Shown: piece by piece, positions 49,110 through 58,415 of the stretch
How positions within the stretch are numbered: position 1 is the stretch's first letter
How the letters are laid out: each line of letters starts with the position of its first letter
DNA from: Fidelibacterota bacterium
GTDB taxonomy: Bacteria; Fidelibacterota; Marinisomatia; Marinisomatales; UBA1611
NCBI GenBank assembly: GCA_018658715.1
Contig: JABHUQ010000109.1
Coordinates: 21,511-85,510 of the forward strand
DNA: 64,000 nt
Direction of reading: 5' to 3'
The notes under the pieces: generated by a model
Database searches by the model: none
Told to the model about the DNA's origin: nothing
The model's input: only the letters and a program-made list of their open reading frames with translations
Program-made: the position numbers and the translations under genes

Positions 49110-49273
49110 ATTAATCTTTTTGCGTTTAAAATTGGAAATAAATATTAGTTGAATTAAACAGGATGTAGCAAGTGAGTTTTATTAATGGATTCATCCAAAT
49201 AATACTTCAATAATAATAATCCATTCCTATTGGTAGTGCAGTAAAATATCCTGTATTTTCAACGACCTATTTT

Positions 49274-49726
49274 ATGACTACAAAGATTGTTTCCACGAAC
49301 CGAAAAGCTTTCCATGAATATCATATTCTCGAAACATATGAAGCTGGAATTGTATTATTGGGCAGTGAAGTAAAAAGTCTTCGAGAAGGAAATGCAAGTT
49401 TAAAAGAATCATATGTTGTTATTCGTAGTGGTGAGGCATTTTTGATTGGAACACATATTCGCGCATACTCTCATACAGGATTTGTAGGGCATGAACCTGT
49501 TAGAAATCGTAAATTATTGCTTCATAAAAAGGAAATTGGCAAGATCCACTCTAAGTTAGCTGAAAAAGGATTAACTGCAGTACCGCTTAAGCTATATTTT
49601 TCAAATGGAAGAGTAAAAATTGAATTTGGGTTAGCTAAAGGCAAAAAGCTTCATGATAAAAGAGATGCTAAAAAACAAAAAGATATTAAAAGAGAAATGC
49701 AAAGAGAAATGGGAAAATATTCATGA
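49274..49726 (+). CDS. smpB: SsrA-binding protein SmpB
   Basis: NRKAFHEYHILETYEAGIVLLGSEVKSLREGNASLKESYV; LAKGKKLHDKRDAKKQKD. Confidence 0.97.
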   Translation: MTTKIVSTNRKAFHEYHILETYEAGIVLLGSEVKSLREGNASLKESYVVIRSGEAFLIGTHIRAYSHTGFVGHEPVRNRKLLLHKKEIGKIHSKLAEKGLTAVPLKLYFSNGRVKIEFGLAKGKKLHDKRDAKKQKDIKREMQREMGKYS

Positions 49727-50934
49727 CATTTTTACCTGTTGAAGATCAATTAACCTTGATTCGCCGTGGCGTTGAAGAAATTATACCAGAAGAAGAATTA
49801 AAGTCGAAATTAGAAAAATCCATTGAATCTGGAATCCCATTAATTATCAAATTAGGCTGTGACCCAAGTCGTGCTGATCTACATATTGGGCATGGAATTG
49901 TATTAAGGAAATTGCGTCATTTCCAAGATTTAGGTCATCAAGCTGTTTTAGTCATTGGGGATTTTACAGCTATGATTGGAGATCCATCTGGAAGGAATAA
50001 AACACGTCCACAATTAACGTTAAAAGAAGCACGTGAAAATGCTAAGTCCTATGTAGAGCAAGCTAAAGTAATACTTGATATAAATAGCATTAAGATTGAA
50101 TATAATTCAGAATGGCTAGATAGAATGAACTTTTCTGATATTATTTCACTCACGAGTTCATATACAGTAGCTCGTATGCTAGAGAGAGACGATTTTACAA
50201 AACGATTTAAAGATGAAATACCTATTTCTCTCCATGAATTTCTATATCCATTAGCTCAAGGACAAGATTCTGTTGAACTCGAATCAGATGTTGAATTAGG
50301 TGGAACGGATCAAAAATTTAATTTATTAGTTGGTCGGGATTTGCAAAGAGCGAACAATCAAAATCCCCAATGTATCATTACACTTCCGCTTCTAGAAGGT
50401 ACAGATGGTATTGAAAAAATGTCCAAATCATATGGAAATCATATTGGGTTACATGACTCTCCTGAAGAAATGTTTGGGAAAACATTATCTATTAGTGACG
50501 ATATGATTGAAAAGTGGTTTATTTTAGGTGCCGATGCAAATGAAGAAAAAATGGAAAAAGTAAAAATGGATTTGAATGACTCTGAAGTGAATCCTATGAC
50601 TATAAAAAGAGATTTAGCTCGCTCGATTGTTGCTCTTTATTACTCAGAAGAAGAAGCTCAAAAAGCTGAAGCCCATTTTGACAATGTTGTTGTGTCTAAA
50701 GGGATTCCAGATGATATGCCAGCCTTCAAAATATCTGAAGAAAAATCTATTGTTGATATCATTTCAGAAGCAGGACTTCTCCAAAGTAAAAGTGAAGCTA
50801 GAAGAATGATTAAGCAAGGTGCAGTAAAGTTAGATGATGAAAAAATTTCAGATATTCAAGCAAAATTAACTTATAGCGATAATGAACACATTTTAAAAGT
50901 AGGGAAAAGACGATTCTTAAAAATAATATCATAA
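49723..50934 (+). CDS. tyrS: Tyrosyl-tRNA synthetase
   Basis: KLGCDPSRADLHIGHGIVLRKLRHFQDLGH (HIGH-type), KMSKSYGNHIGL (KMSKS), C-terminal S4 domain. Confidence 0.95.
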   Translation: MTFLPVEDQLTLIRRGVEEIIPEEELKSKLEKSIESGIPLIIKLGCDPSRADLHIGHGIVLRKLRHFQDLGHQAVLVIGDFTAMIGDPSGRNKTRPQLTLKEARENAKSYVEQAKVILDINSIKIEYNSEWLDRMNFSDIISLTSSYTVARMLERDDFTKRFKDEIPISLHEFLYPLAQGQDSVELESDVELGGTDQKFNLLVGRDLQRANNQNPQCIITLPLLEGTDGIEKMSKSYGNHIGLHDSPEEMFGKTLSISDDMIEKWFILGADANEEKMEKVKMDLNDSEVNPMTIKRDLARSIVALYYSEEEAQKAEAHFDNVVVSKGIPDDMPAFKISEEKSIVDIISEAGLLQSKSEARRMIKQGAVKLDDEKISDIQAKLTYSDNEHILKVGKRRFLKIIS

Positions 50935-50945
50935 AAAAAATTCTC

Positions 50946-52550
50946 ATGGGATTCATTTTGGTTCCCATTTTTATATTTTCTTGTAACTCATTAACTAATC
51001 AAAAACCCAAATTAGTTGTTGTAATGGTTGTGGATCAAATGCGTCCAGATTTACTCTCACGATATGATTCCTTATTCACTGGTGGATTTCGATGGCTCAT
51101 TGATCATAGCACATGGTTTACAAATACACACCATGAACATGGCTATACCGCTACAGGTCCAGGTCATTTCGTGATTGGCTCAGGACAATATCCAGGGCCA
51201 AATGGAATGATGGGAAATGGATTTTATGATCCAATCATTAAAAAGCACGTCAATTGTGTAGAAGATCCAAATGCAACAGTCGTGGATAATAAAGGGAGTG
51301 CTCGTTCATATTCGAGATATACAAATACAACACTAACTCATTGGATAAAATCATTTAATAGTGAATCAAAAATTTATTCTGTAGCCGGAAAAGATAGATC
51401 AGCCGTTTTATTAGGGGGGCAAAAACCAAACTTAGCCCTTTATTATAATTACAATGGTGCATTTGTTACTTCAGATTACTATACAGATGAAAATCCAAAA
51501 TGGTTAAATGATTTCAATTCAACAATGAATATCCCAAGTTATAAAGATTCTCTTTGGAATCGTTCATTAGATGAACAAACATATTTGAAATATTCAAGAC
51601 CAGATTATTATGTAGGGGAGGTTGATGAATATTTAAATGATCCTTATTCACCTACTTTTCCTATTGGTATTGAGCCAGGAGAGGAACCAAAATCTTTTTT
51701 TATGGGGCGACCTTGGTTTGAGAGAGAATTATTAAAGTTAGCTGAAAAAGTTGTACTAGAAGAAAATCTAGGGAAAGACAATCATTCAGATATTTTATAT
51801 GTTGGATTTTCAGCTATGGATTGGATGATTCATGATTATGGTCCTTATTCACAAGAAATAATGGATGCTATGATCAAGCTAGATAGGTATTTAATGCATT
51901 TTATTAATACATTGAGCCATGAAATTGGATTGGAGAATATTCAATTTGTATTGACAGCAGATCATGGTGGTTTACCACTACCAGAGTGGTTGAAAGAACA
52001 AGGTGTGGATGCAGGGAGATTTGATCCAGAGCAAACGAATGAAGCCAAAGAATGGATTGAAGATGAAATTTCTGAGAAATATGGTAAAGATTTAATAGTT
52101 AGGGACGGTTATAATTATTTTCTAAATGATGAAATGATAAAAAAAGAAGAAGCAAATCGTGATTCAATTATTTCAATTATAAAAGATTATTTAGTAAGAA
52201 TTGATGGAATTCGCCTTGTTTTAACACCGGATGAAGTAAAGAATGGAGATAAAAATAATCCCATTTATTCTCGATATATGAACATGTTACATCCCACAAT
52301 GAGTCCAGATATTATTGCTATTCCTGAAGAAAATTGGATTTACCGTCACCCTTATGGTACAAGTCATGGCTCCCCATATGATTATGATACGCATGTTCCA
52401 TTACTTTTCTCTCATGTGAATAATGCCAGAAAGGATATGCCTCAAAAAGTGGAAACGGTTGATATTGCACCAACGATTGCCAAATTAATTGGAGTATCTG
52501 TCCCTGAAGATGTGGACGGATCACCCATTTCATCTATGTTAAATCAATAA
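50946..52550 (+). CDS. Alkaline phosphatase superfamily protein (PafA/type I phosphodiesterase-like), lipoprotein
   Basis: KLVVVMVVDQMRPDLLSRY, HGYTATGPGHFVIGSGQYPGPNGMMGN, FVLTADHGG; IFSC lipobox. Confidence 0.88.
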   Translation: MGFILVPIFIFSCNSLTNQKPKLVVVMVVDQMRPDLLSRYDSLFTGGFRWLIDHSTWFTNTHHEHGYTATGPGHFVIGSGQYPGPNGMMGNGFYDPIIKKHVNCVEDPNATVVDNKGSARSYSRYTNTTLTHWIKSFNSESKIYSVAGKDRSAVLLGGQKPNLALYYNYNGAFVTSDYYTDENPKWLNDFNSTMNIPSYKDSLWNRSLDEQTYLKYSRPDYYVGEVDEYLNDPYSPTFPIGIEPGEEPKSFFMGRPWFERELLKLAEKVVLEENLGKDNHSDILYVGFSAMDWMIHDYGPYSQEIMDAMIKLDRYLMHFINTLSHEIGLENIQFVLTADHGGLPLPEWLKEQGVDAGRFDPEQTNEAKEWIEDEISEKYGKDLIVRDGYNYFLNDEMIKKEEANRDSIISIIKDYLVRIDGIRLVLTPDEVKNGDKNNPIYSRYMNMLHPTMSPDIIAIPEENWIYRHPYGTSHGSPYDYDTHVPLLFSHVNNARKDMPQKVETVDIAPTIAKLIGVSVPEDVDGSPISSMLNQ

Positions 52551-52558
52551 TTCAAAAT

Positions 52559-53605
52559 ATGACAAGTTTGATTCTATACTTTACATTCGCATTGGCAGTA
52601 TCTTTTTTATGCTCATTGCTTGAATCAGCATTATTATCTATTTCCCATGCGCACGTAGCTGTTTTAGTGAAGGATGGAAAGAAAAGTGCTATTATCCTTG
52701 AGAAACTAAAACAAAATATAAGTCGTCCATTAGCTGCAATTCTGACATTAAATACTATTGCAAATACAGTTGGAGCGGCTGGTGTTGGAGCAGAAACATT
52801 AGTATTGTATGGGAACAAATGGGTTGCTCTTTCATCTGCAATATTAACGCTTTGTATTCTTATATTTTCTGAAATCATTCCTAAAACATTAGGCTCTGTA
52901 TACGCAAAATCAATGATAAGTTTTTTAGCCTATACGATTGAAGCTATGATGATTATAACTATTCCATTTGTTTGGATGTCTGAATCACTATCTGGTATTT
53001 TAAAACGTAATGGCGATAATGGAAATAAAGTTTCAAGAGACGAACTAGTTGCTATGGCAGAATTAGGTGAAGATGAAGGGTCCATTGATGAGCAAGAAAG
53101 TGATATTATTGAAAATTTAATGAAATTAGATGATGTAAAAGCTGAAGATGTTATGACACCTCGATCAGTCGTTTTTGCGCTTCAAAAAGATAAAACGGTT
53201 GGAGAAGTTGCAAAAAAACATTCTCCAATAATTTTTTCACGGATACCCGTATTTGATAATAGTTTGGATGATATTATAGGATTTGTTCATCGATTCCATA
53301 TCATGAATAAACAAGCAGAAGATCAATTTGATGTTCAGATTAAGCAAATCATGGAAGATGTGCACGCAGTATTGGAAAAAGATTCCATTTCGGATATTTT
53401 AAATACGTTTGTAAAGAGGCGTGAACAAATATTTATTGTTGCAGATGAATTTGGGACGACTACAGGCATTATTACGTTAGAGGATGCTATTGAAACATTA
53501 TTAGGCGTGGAAATTGTTGATGAAATGGATAGTGTTGTGGATATGCGGAAATTAGCTGCAGAAAAGTTAGCAAGAGAACGAGCAGAACGAAAATCTGAAA
53601 AATAA
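52559..53605 (+). CDS. CNNM/CorC-type transmembrane protein (DUF21 plus CBS domains)
   Basis: N-terminal DUF21; ENLMKLDDVKAEDVMTPRSVVFAL; VADEFGTTTGIITLEDAIETLLGVEIVDEMD. Confidence 0.93.
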   Translation: MTSLILYFTFALAVSFLCSLLESALLSISHAHVAVLVKDGKKSAIILEKLKQNISRPLAAILTLNTIANTVGAAGVGAETLVLYGNKWVALSSAILTLCILIFSEIIPKTLGSVYAKSMISFLAYTIEAMMIITIPFVWMSESLSGILKRNGDNGNKVSRDELVAMAELGEDEGSIDEQESDIIENLMKLDDVKAEDVMTPRSVVFALQKDKTVGEVAKKHSPIIFSRIPVFDNSLDDIIGFVHRFHIMNKQAEDQFDVQIKQIMEDVHAVLEKDSISDILNTFVKRREQIFIVADEFGTTTGIITLEDAIETLLGVEIVDEMDSVVDMRKLAAEKLARERAERKSEK

Positions 53606-53680
53606 CTTTCTGTTTCACATTGAAGTTCCAATTCATTTCCACTAAATTCGCCGGCAAAAAATTTAAGGAGAAGTCTTTTT

Positions 53681-54070
53681 ATGGCAAAGAAACAAAAGAG
53701 TTTCGCAGAAAAAGCTGCAGGTCAAGGTGGAGTAGATGCTACCTGGGTGAAGTATGTGAAAAGTGTAAAATCTGAACAAACGGGTAAATACCGTTTCAAT
53801 GAACAAATGATTGGTCTTCAGGGAGGCGAATCTTTAGATGCAGCATTAAAGCGATTAGATGAAACTTCTAACTTAGTTGACATTGATTTATCAGAATTCA
53901 TTGCTCAACAATCTGAAGAAATTGTTGAAGAAGTAAATGAAGTTGAATCAAAAGAAGATGTGGTTGTGACAGAAGAGTCTGATCCTGTTTCTGAAGGAAC
54001 AGATGAAGAAGATTCAGAAGTTTCAGAGTCAGCACCGGCTGACGATCAAAAAGAATCTCTAGAAGATTAA
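53681..54070 (+). CDS. DUF4295/bL38-like N-terminal region with acidic C-terminal tail
   Basis: WVKYVKSVKSEQTGKYRFNEQMI resembles the Bacteroidota DUF4295 core (KMVKSxKTGAYTFxExxV); remainder Glu/Asp-rich and probably disordered. Confidence 0.55.
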   Translation: MAKKQKSFAEKAAGQGGVDATWVKYVKSVKSEQTGKYRFNEQMIGLQGGESLDAALKRLDETSNLVDIDLSEFIAQQSEEIVEEVNEVESKEDVVVTEESDPVSEGTDEEDSEVSESAPADDQKESLED

Positions 54071-54092
54071 TTCTCTCGAATCCATTTATTTT

Positions 54093-54180
54093 GGAGAGGT
54101 GGCCGAGTGGCTGAAGGCGCACGCTTGGAAAGCGTGTTTGCGTTAATAGCGTAACGTGGGTTCGAATCCCACCCTCTCCG
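54093..54180 (+). tRNA. tRNA-Ser (anticodon GGA)
   Basis: GGAGAGGTGGCCGAGTGGCTGAAGGCGCACGCTTGGAAAGCGTG...GGTTCGAATCCCACCCTCTCCG; loop TTGGAAA; long variable arm. Confidence 0.95.
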
Positions 54181-54317
54181 CGACAAACCAGTAAATATGC
54201 CCTCAGTCTACAATTTTTTAATCAATAATATTTACTTGTTATTTACTTGCATAAAATTATATACAGTAAAAAAAATCCGAAGCAGTAATTTATTAGACAT
54301 AATCAACACATAATTAA

Positions 54318-54992
54318 ATGAATGTTTACGAATTTATCCGAGAAAAAACCGAAGGGTTTCAAGAGAATGCTACAGAGTTCAGGGCCATATTAGAACCTAG
54401 ATTTCGTAACTGGTCTAATACTATTAATGATAAAATTACAAATACACTGAATAATCCCTGGATAACCAATCTTAATCTATTTGATAAAAAAGTAGTTGTT
54501 CCAACACAAATAGTCATTAAAAATAAGGTGACAGAAAAAGTCTATAAAGAATTACGTGAACAACTTGGCCAAGAAATATATGTTGGCGAATGGGAAACGA
54601 TTGATCAGGATTGTATCAATCAGTTTGCAGAAGTAACAGGCGATACGCAATGGATTCATACTGATCCTGAACGCGCACAAAAAGAATCGCCATTTAAGAC
54701 AACTATTGTCCATGGCTTTCTAACATTATCTTTAATCCCCAAATTGACGAATACCATTAGTTCCGAGAAAAATTTATTTCCCGAAGCGAGGATGGTTGTT
54801 AATTATGGCTTGAATCAAGTACGTTTCCCGTACCCGGTGAAATCAGGCTCTAATGTCAGAGCTCGTACTCGTATAGTAGGGATACAGCCAAAAAATAATA
54901 GTATTGAATTAATAAATGAGATTAGTATAGAGGTTGAAAATAGAAAACGATTTGCCTGTGTAGCAGAAACTGTATTTCGTCTTTATTTTTAA
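54318..54992 (+). CDS. MaoC-like dehydratase with an N-terminal extension
   Basis: DCINQFAEVTGDTQWIHTDPERAQKESPFKTTIVHGFLTLSLIPKL. Confidence 0.9.
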   Translation: MNVYEFIREKTEGFQENATEFRAILEPRFRNWSNTINDKITNTLNNPWITNLNLFDKKVVVPTQIVIKNKVTEKVYKELREQLGQEIYVGEWETIDQDCINQFAEVTGDTQWIHTDPERAQKESPFKTTIVHGFLTLSLIPKLTNTISSEKNLFPEARMVVNYGLNQVRFPYPVKSGSNVRARTRIVGIQPKNNSIELINEISIEVENRKRFACVAETVFRLYF

Positions 54993-55002
54993 GCTTGTTA
55001 AC

Positions 55003-55125
55003 TTATTGCCTTTTATCATCTCCTTTCAAAGCTAACCCTAATCTAACTACAAAGATAAGCGCAACTGCGATAGATCTATTATTTATTACAACTTCTTGCG
55101 GAGTATTTCTCCAGTCTGAAGCCAT
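55003..55125 (-). CDS. Possible 40-aa small protein with one hydrophobic segment
   Basis: Minus-strand ORF below the track cutoff: MASDWRNTPQEVVINNRSIAVALIFVVRLGLALKGDDKRQ. Confidence 0.3.
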   Translation of the reverse strand: MASDWRNTPQEVVINNRSIAVALIFVVRLGLALKGDDKRQ

Positions 55126-55168
55126 ATCTATCTAAAACCAGACACGAATGTGTGGCTGATGGTTTTAC

Positions 55169-55840
55169 TTATAATTCTATAGAACGTTGTATGTGGTTAT
55201 TACCAATAAAATATTGTGGAGACTTTTCCACAAGATTGAGCTTCACTCTTTCTGCATTACGTATCATTGCTGAAGCTAAAGTATCTACTTTAAGTCCAAA
55301 ACCTTTTGACTCAGAATAATCATCAAACCATGTTTGTTCTCCTTGAAGTCGTATCAACATACCCGGCTTAAAAATAGAAACTTGATTAAAAGAGAAATTT
55401 GATATTATAGTTTGCTCTTTTTGACCAATAGTTTTCATATACATTAATGGATGTATCCAATCTTTGGCCCATATGTTATGATTTGCACCTTTTGCTGATA
55501 TTAATGATGCGTGAGGTATTTTAGCATTTGCAGCCATTTTAGCGGCTTCATTTGAAATACCATACTCAATATCAACAAACTCTTTTGCACTCCCTGCACG
55601 CTTCCGCGTTGTACCTATGCAATTAAAAAAAACATCATTATTTTCCCAATAATTTCCTGTAGATAATAATTTTAAAAGTGATTCAACAACGATATCCACC
55701 ACTTTATCATTTTTTTTACCATCTAAGACGGGTCTTCTTCCAATAGAAGTAACCAAATCACAATTTTGATTTCTAATTAGTTGATTCAGTATTTGTTTCC
55801 CGGTAGCACCTGTACCACCAATAATTATTGCTTTAAACAT
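55169..55840 (-). CDS. NAD(P)-binding SDR-like protein, HTATIP2/TIP30-like
   Basis: IIIGGTGATGKQILNQLIRN; NCIGTTRKRAGSAKEFVDIEY; SLISAKGANHNIWA; FKPGMLI. Confidence 0.85.
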   Translation of the reverse strand: MFKAIIIGGTGATGKQILNQLIRNQNCDLVTSIGRRPVLDGKKNDKVVDIVVESLLKLLSTGNYWENNDVFFNCIGTTRKRAGSAKEFVDIEYGISNEAAKMAANAKIPHASLISAKGANHNIWAKDWIHPLMYMKTIGQKEQTIISNFSFNQVSIFKPGMLIRLQGEQTWFDDYSESKGFGLKVDTLASAMIRNAERVKLNLVEKSPQYFIGNNHIQRSIEL

Positions 55841-55864
55841 ACAAAAATCTACCCATTATCCAAA

Positions 55865-55900
55865 AAGCATCAAACTTCACATTAGTTGGGTTTGATGCTT
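55865..55900. terminator. Stem-loop terminator-like element
   Basis: AAGCATCAAAC...GTTTGATGCTT with an ACATTAGT-type loop resembling repeat B stem-loops. Confidence 0.5.
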
Positions 55901-56047
55901 CTTGGAATAAATTGACACTCATTCATTATTCTGCCAATTTAAAAAAATTTTGCTACGTGAAGTTTATCGATTATTAATTGATATTTTTTAACTTCTTGGC
56001 AAATATAGTGTCTAGTTTTATACCTAAATAGAAAAATAAGGATAGTA

Positions 56048-58375
56048 ATGAAGCTTAATAAATTGATAATGTTTTTTGTTGGTTCTTTTGTAATGATCAA
56101 TAGTATAAATAGCCAGGATTTTTACGACATTGATACCATTAATACTATAGAAATTACATTTCAAGAATCGAACTGGGACTATTTACTTGATCAACTTGTC
56201 TATCAAGGGGATGAAGATAGACTAATTGGTACGGTGGCAATCAATGGTAATATTTTTGATAGTGTAGGTATTCGGTATAAAGGGAATAGTACATACACAG
56301 CCAATCAAGTAAAAAACCCTCTAAATATTAAATTAGATCATATTATTGATGACCAATCAATTGAAGGTTATGGCACTATAAAATTAGCCAATGCCTTCAA
56401 AGACCCTAGTTTTATTAGAGAAGTATTGAGTTATGAAATTGCCAGAAAATATTTTCCAGCCAGTCAGGCGAACTTTGCCAATGTTTATATCAATGGTACT
56501 CATCTTGGGTTGTATACTAGTGACCAGAGTATTGATAAATTCTTCATGCGGGCTCATTTTGGGAGTGATGAAAATACTAGTGTTAAAGGCGAAATCACTT
56601 CGGGGGGAGGTCCTCCATCAGGCGGAGTTTGGCAATATGTAGGTCAAGACTCAAACAGTTATTTTGGATTATACGATATGAAATCTGATTATGGTTGGGA
56701 TGAGCTAATTGATTTTCTTGATACATTAAATAATTATAATGAATATGTTGACCAAGTCTTAAATATTGATAGACATCTTTGGTTTTTGGCTTTTTCTAAC
56801 CTTATTGTGAATCTTGACGGTCCAATAAACAATCCACAAAATTATTATCTATACAAAGATGATTTCGGAAGGTTTAATCCAATACCATGGGACTTAAATG
56901 AAAGTTTCGGTGTTTTTTCGCATCATCAAACTTTAGGGAACCTGGACACTTATGGCTTACAGAACTATAGTCCTTTTACTAATTTAAATGAGAGTGGATT
57001 CCCAGTTATCAGTGAAATATTAAACAATGATACATATCGGAAAATATATGTTGCACATCTAAAAACAATGATTGGAGATAACTTCTCTAATAATTGGTAT
57101 GAAACTAGAGCGCTAGAGATTCAAGATATTATAGCAGCAGATGTATTGGCTGATCAGAATAAATTTTATAGTTATTCTAATTTCACTGATAATGTATATA
57201 ATCAAATTGGGGGTGCAGGACCGCCAGGCCCGGGGAATCAACCAATTATCGGAATTGTTCAGTTAATGAACGCAAGAGTTGATTACTTATTAGGACTCAA
57301 TGAATTACAACTCGAATCCCCACAGATTAGTAATGTATTCAATTCACCTGAAAATGTATCTTCTTCAGATGAGATATGGTTTTCTGCGCAGGTTAGCAAT
57401 GTGAATGATGTGTTCCTAGCATATCGATCAAACTCATATGGTATTTTTGATAAAATAAATATGTATGATGATGGCAACCATGGAGATGGACAGGAAGGAG
57501 ATGGGGTTTACGGTATATCTATAATAGCTGGCCCTACTGATATTCAGTATTATATTTACGCTGAAAATAGCGAAGCGGTGACATTTTTACCTGCAAATTC
57601 TGAATATGAATTTTACGATATTGATGTTGAAACTAGTTTTACCAGTGACCTAGTAATTAACGAGTTTCTAGCGGCCAGTGAAAATTGTTGTGGGAATAGT
57701 ATATTTAATGCTAATTCTGAAGATTTTGTTGAGTTGTATAATATTGGTATAGAGCCAATTAATATCAATGGATGGGGATTTAGCGATACAGATGGTTTAA
57801 TTACGACAGTTGCCCTAGACACAAGTATTGCTCCAGGAGAATTTCTCGTGCTATGGTACACGGGAGATAATAATGGTTTTCCTGAAATAAATGAAAAACT
57901 TTCAAGTGATGGGGAAACTATTTACATAGCTGATGCAGATGGGAACCCAGTCATTAGTTATAATTTTGGTCCACAAACAGATGATATATCTTTTGGAAGA
58001 ATATCTGATGGTGATGAAGAATGGGTTTTTATGAATCCTACGCCAGGAGCAACAAATACAAGTGGATTAAGTTTAAAAGATAAAACAGGTATACCAAGTC
58101 AATACGCCCTTTACCAAAACTACCCTAATCCATTTAACCCTGTGACTACACTTCGCTATGACATACCAGAAGATGGATTAGTCAACGTCACTATCTATGA
58201 TATGATGGGTAGAGGAGTCAAGACACTAGTGAATAGTTTACAAACAGCAGGGAATAGTACAATTCAATGGAACGCTACCAATAACCAAGGTCAGTTAGTT
58301 TCTGCGGGTGTTTATCTTTATCAGATACAGGCTAGGGAATACATTAGTACCAAAAAAATGATGCTACTTAAATAA
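56048..58375 (+). CDS. CotH kinase family secreted protein with lamin-tail-like domain and T9SS type A sorting domain
   Basis: IRYKGNSTYTANQVKNPLNIKLD; NLDGPINNPQNYYLYKDDFGRFNPIPWDLNESFG; DLVINEFLAASENCC...EDFVELYNIG; C-terminal YPNPFNPVTTLRYDIPEDG...GVYLYQIQAREYISTKKMMLLK. Confidence 0.92.
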   Translation: MKLNKLIMFFVGSFVMINSINSQDFYDIDTINTIEITFQESNWDYLLDQLVYQGDEDRLIGTVAINGNIFDSVGIRYKGNSTYTANQVKNPLNIKLDHIIDDQSIEGYGTIKLANAFKDPSFIREVLSYEIARKYFPASQANFANVYINGTHLGLYTSDQSIDKFFMRAHFGSDENTSVKGEITSGGGPPSGGVWQYVGQDSNSYFGLYDMKSDYGWDELIDFLDTLNNYNEYVDQVLNIDRHLWFLAFSNLIVNLDGPINNPQNYYLYKDDFGRFNPIPWDLNESFGVFSHHQTLGNLDTYGLQNYSPFTNLNESGFPVISEILNNDTYRKIYVAHLKTMIGDNFSNNWYETRALEIQDIIAADVLADQNKFYSYSNFTDNVYNQIGGAGPPGPGNQPIIGIVQLMNARVDYLLGLNELQLESPQISNVFNSPENVSSSDEIWFSAQVSNVNDVFLAYRSNSYGIFDKINMYDDGNHGDGQEGDGVYGISIIAGPTDIQYYIYAENSEAVTFLPANSEYEFYDIDVETSFTSDLVINEFLAASENCCGNSIFNANSEDFVELYNIGIEPININGWGFSDTDGLITTVALDTSIAPGEFLVLWYTGDNNGFPEINEKLSSDGETIYIADADGNPVISYNFGPQTDDISFGRISDGDEEWVFMNPTPGATNTSGLSLKDKTGIPSQYALYQNYPNPFNPVTTLRYDIPEDGLVNVTIYDMMGRGVKTLVNSLQTAGNSTIQWNATNNQGQLVSAGVYLYQIQAREYISTKKMMLLK

Positions 58376-58415
58376 AAGCAATAGGAGCATTCATGAAAAT
58401 AAAGAATATAAAAAA

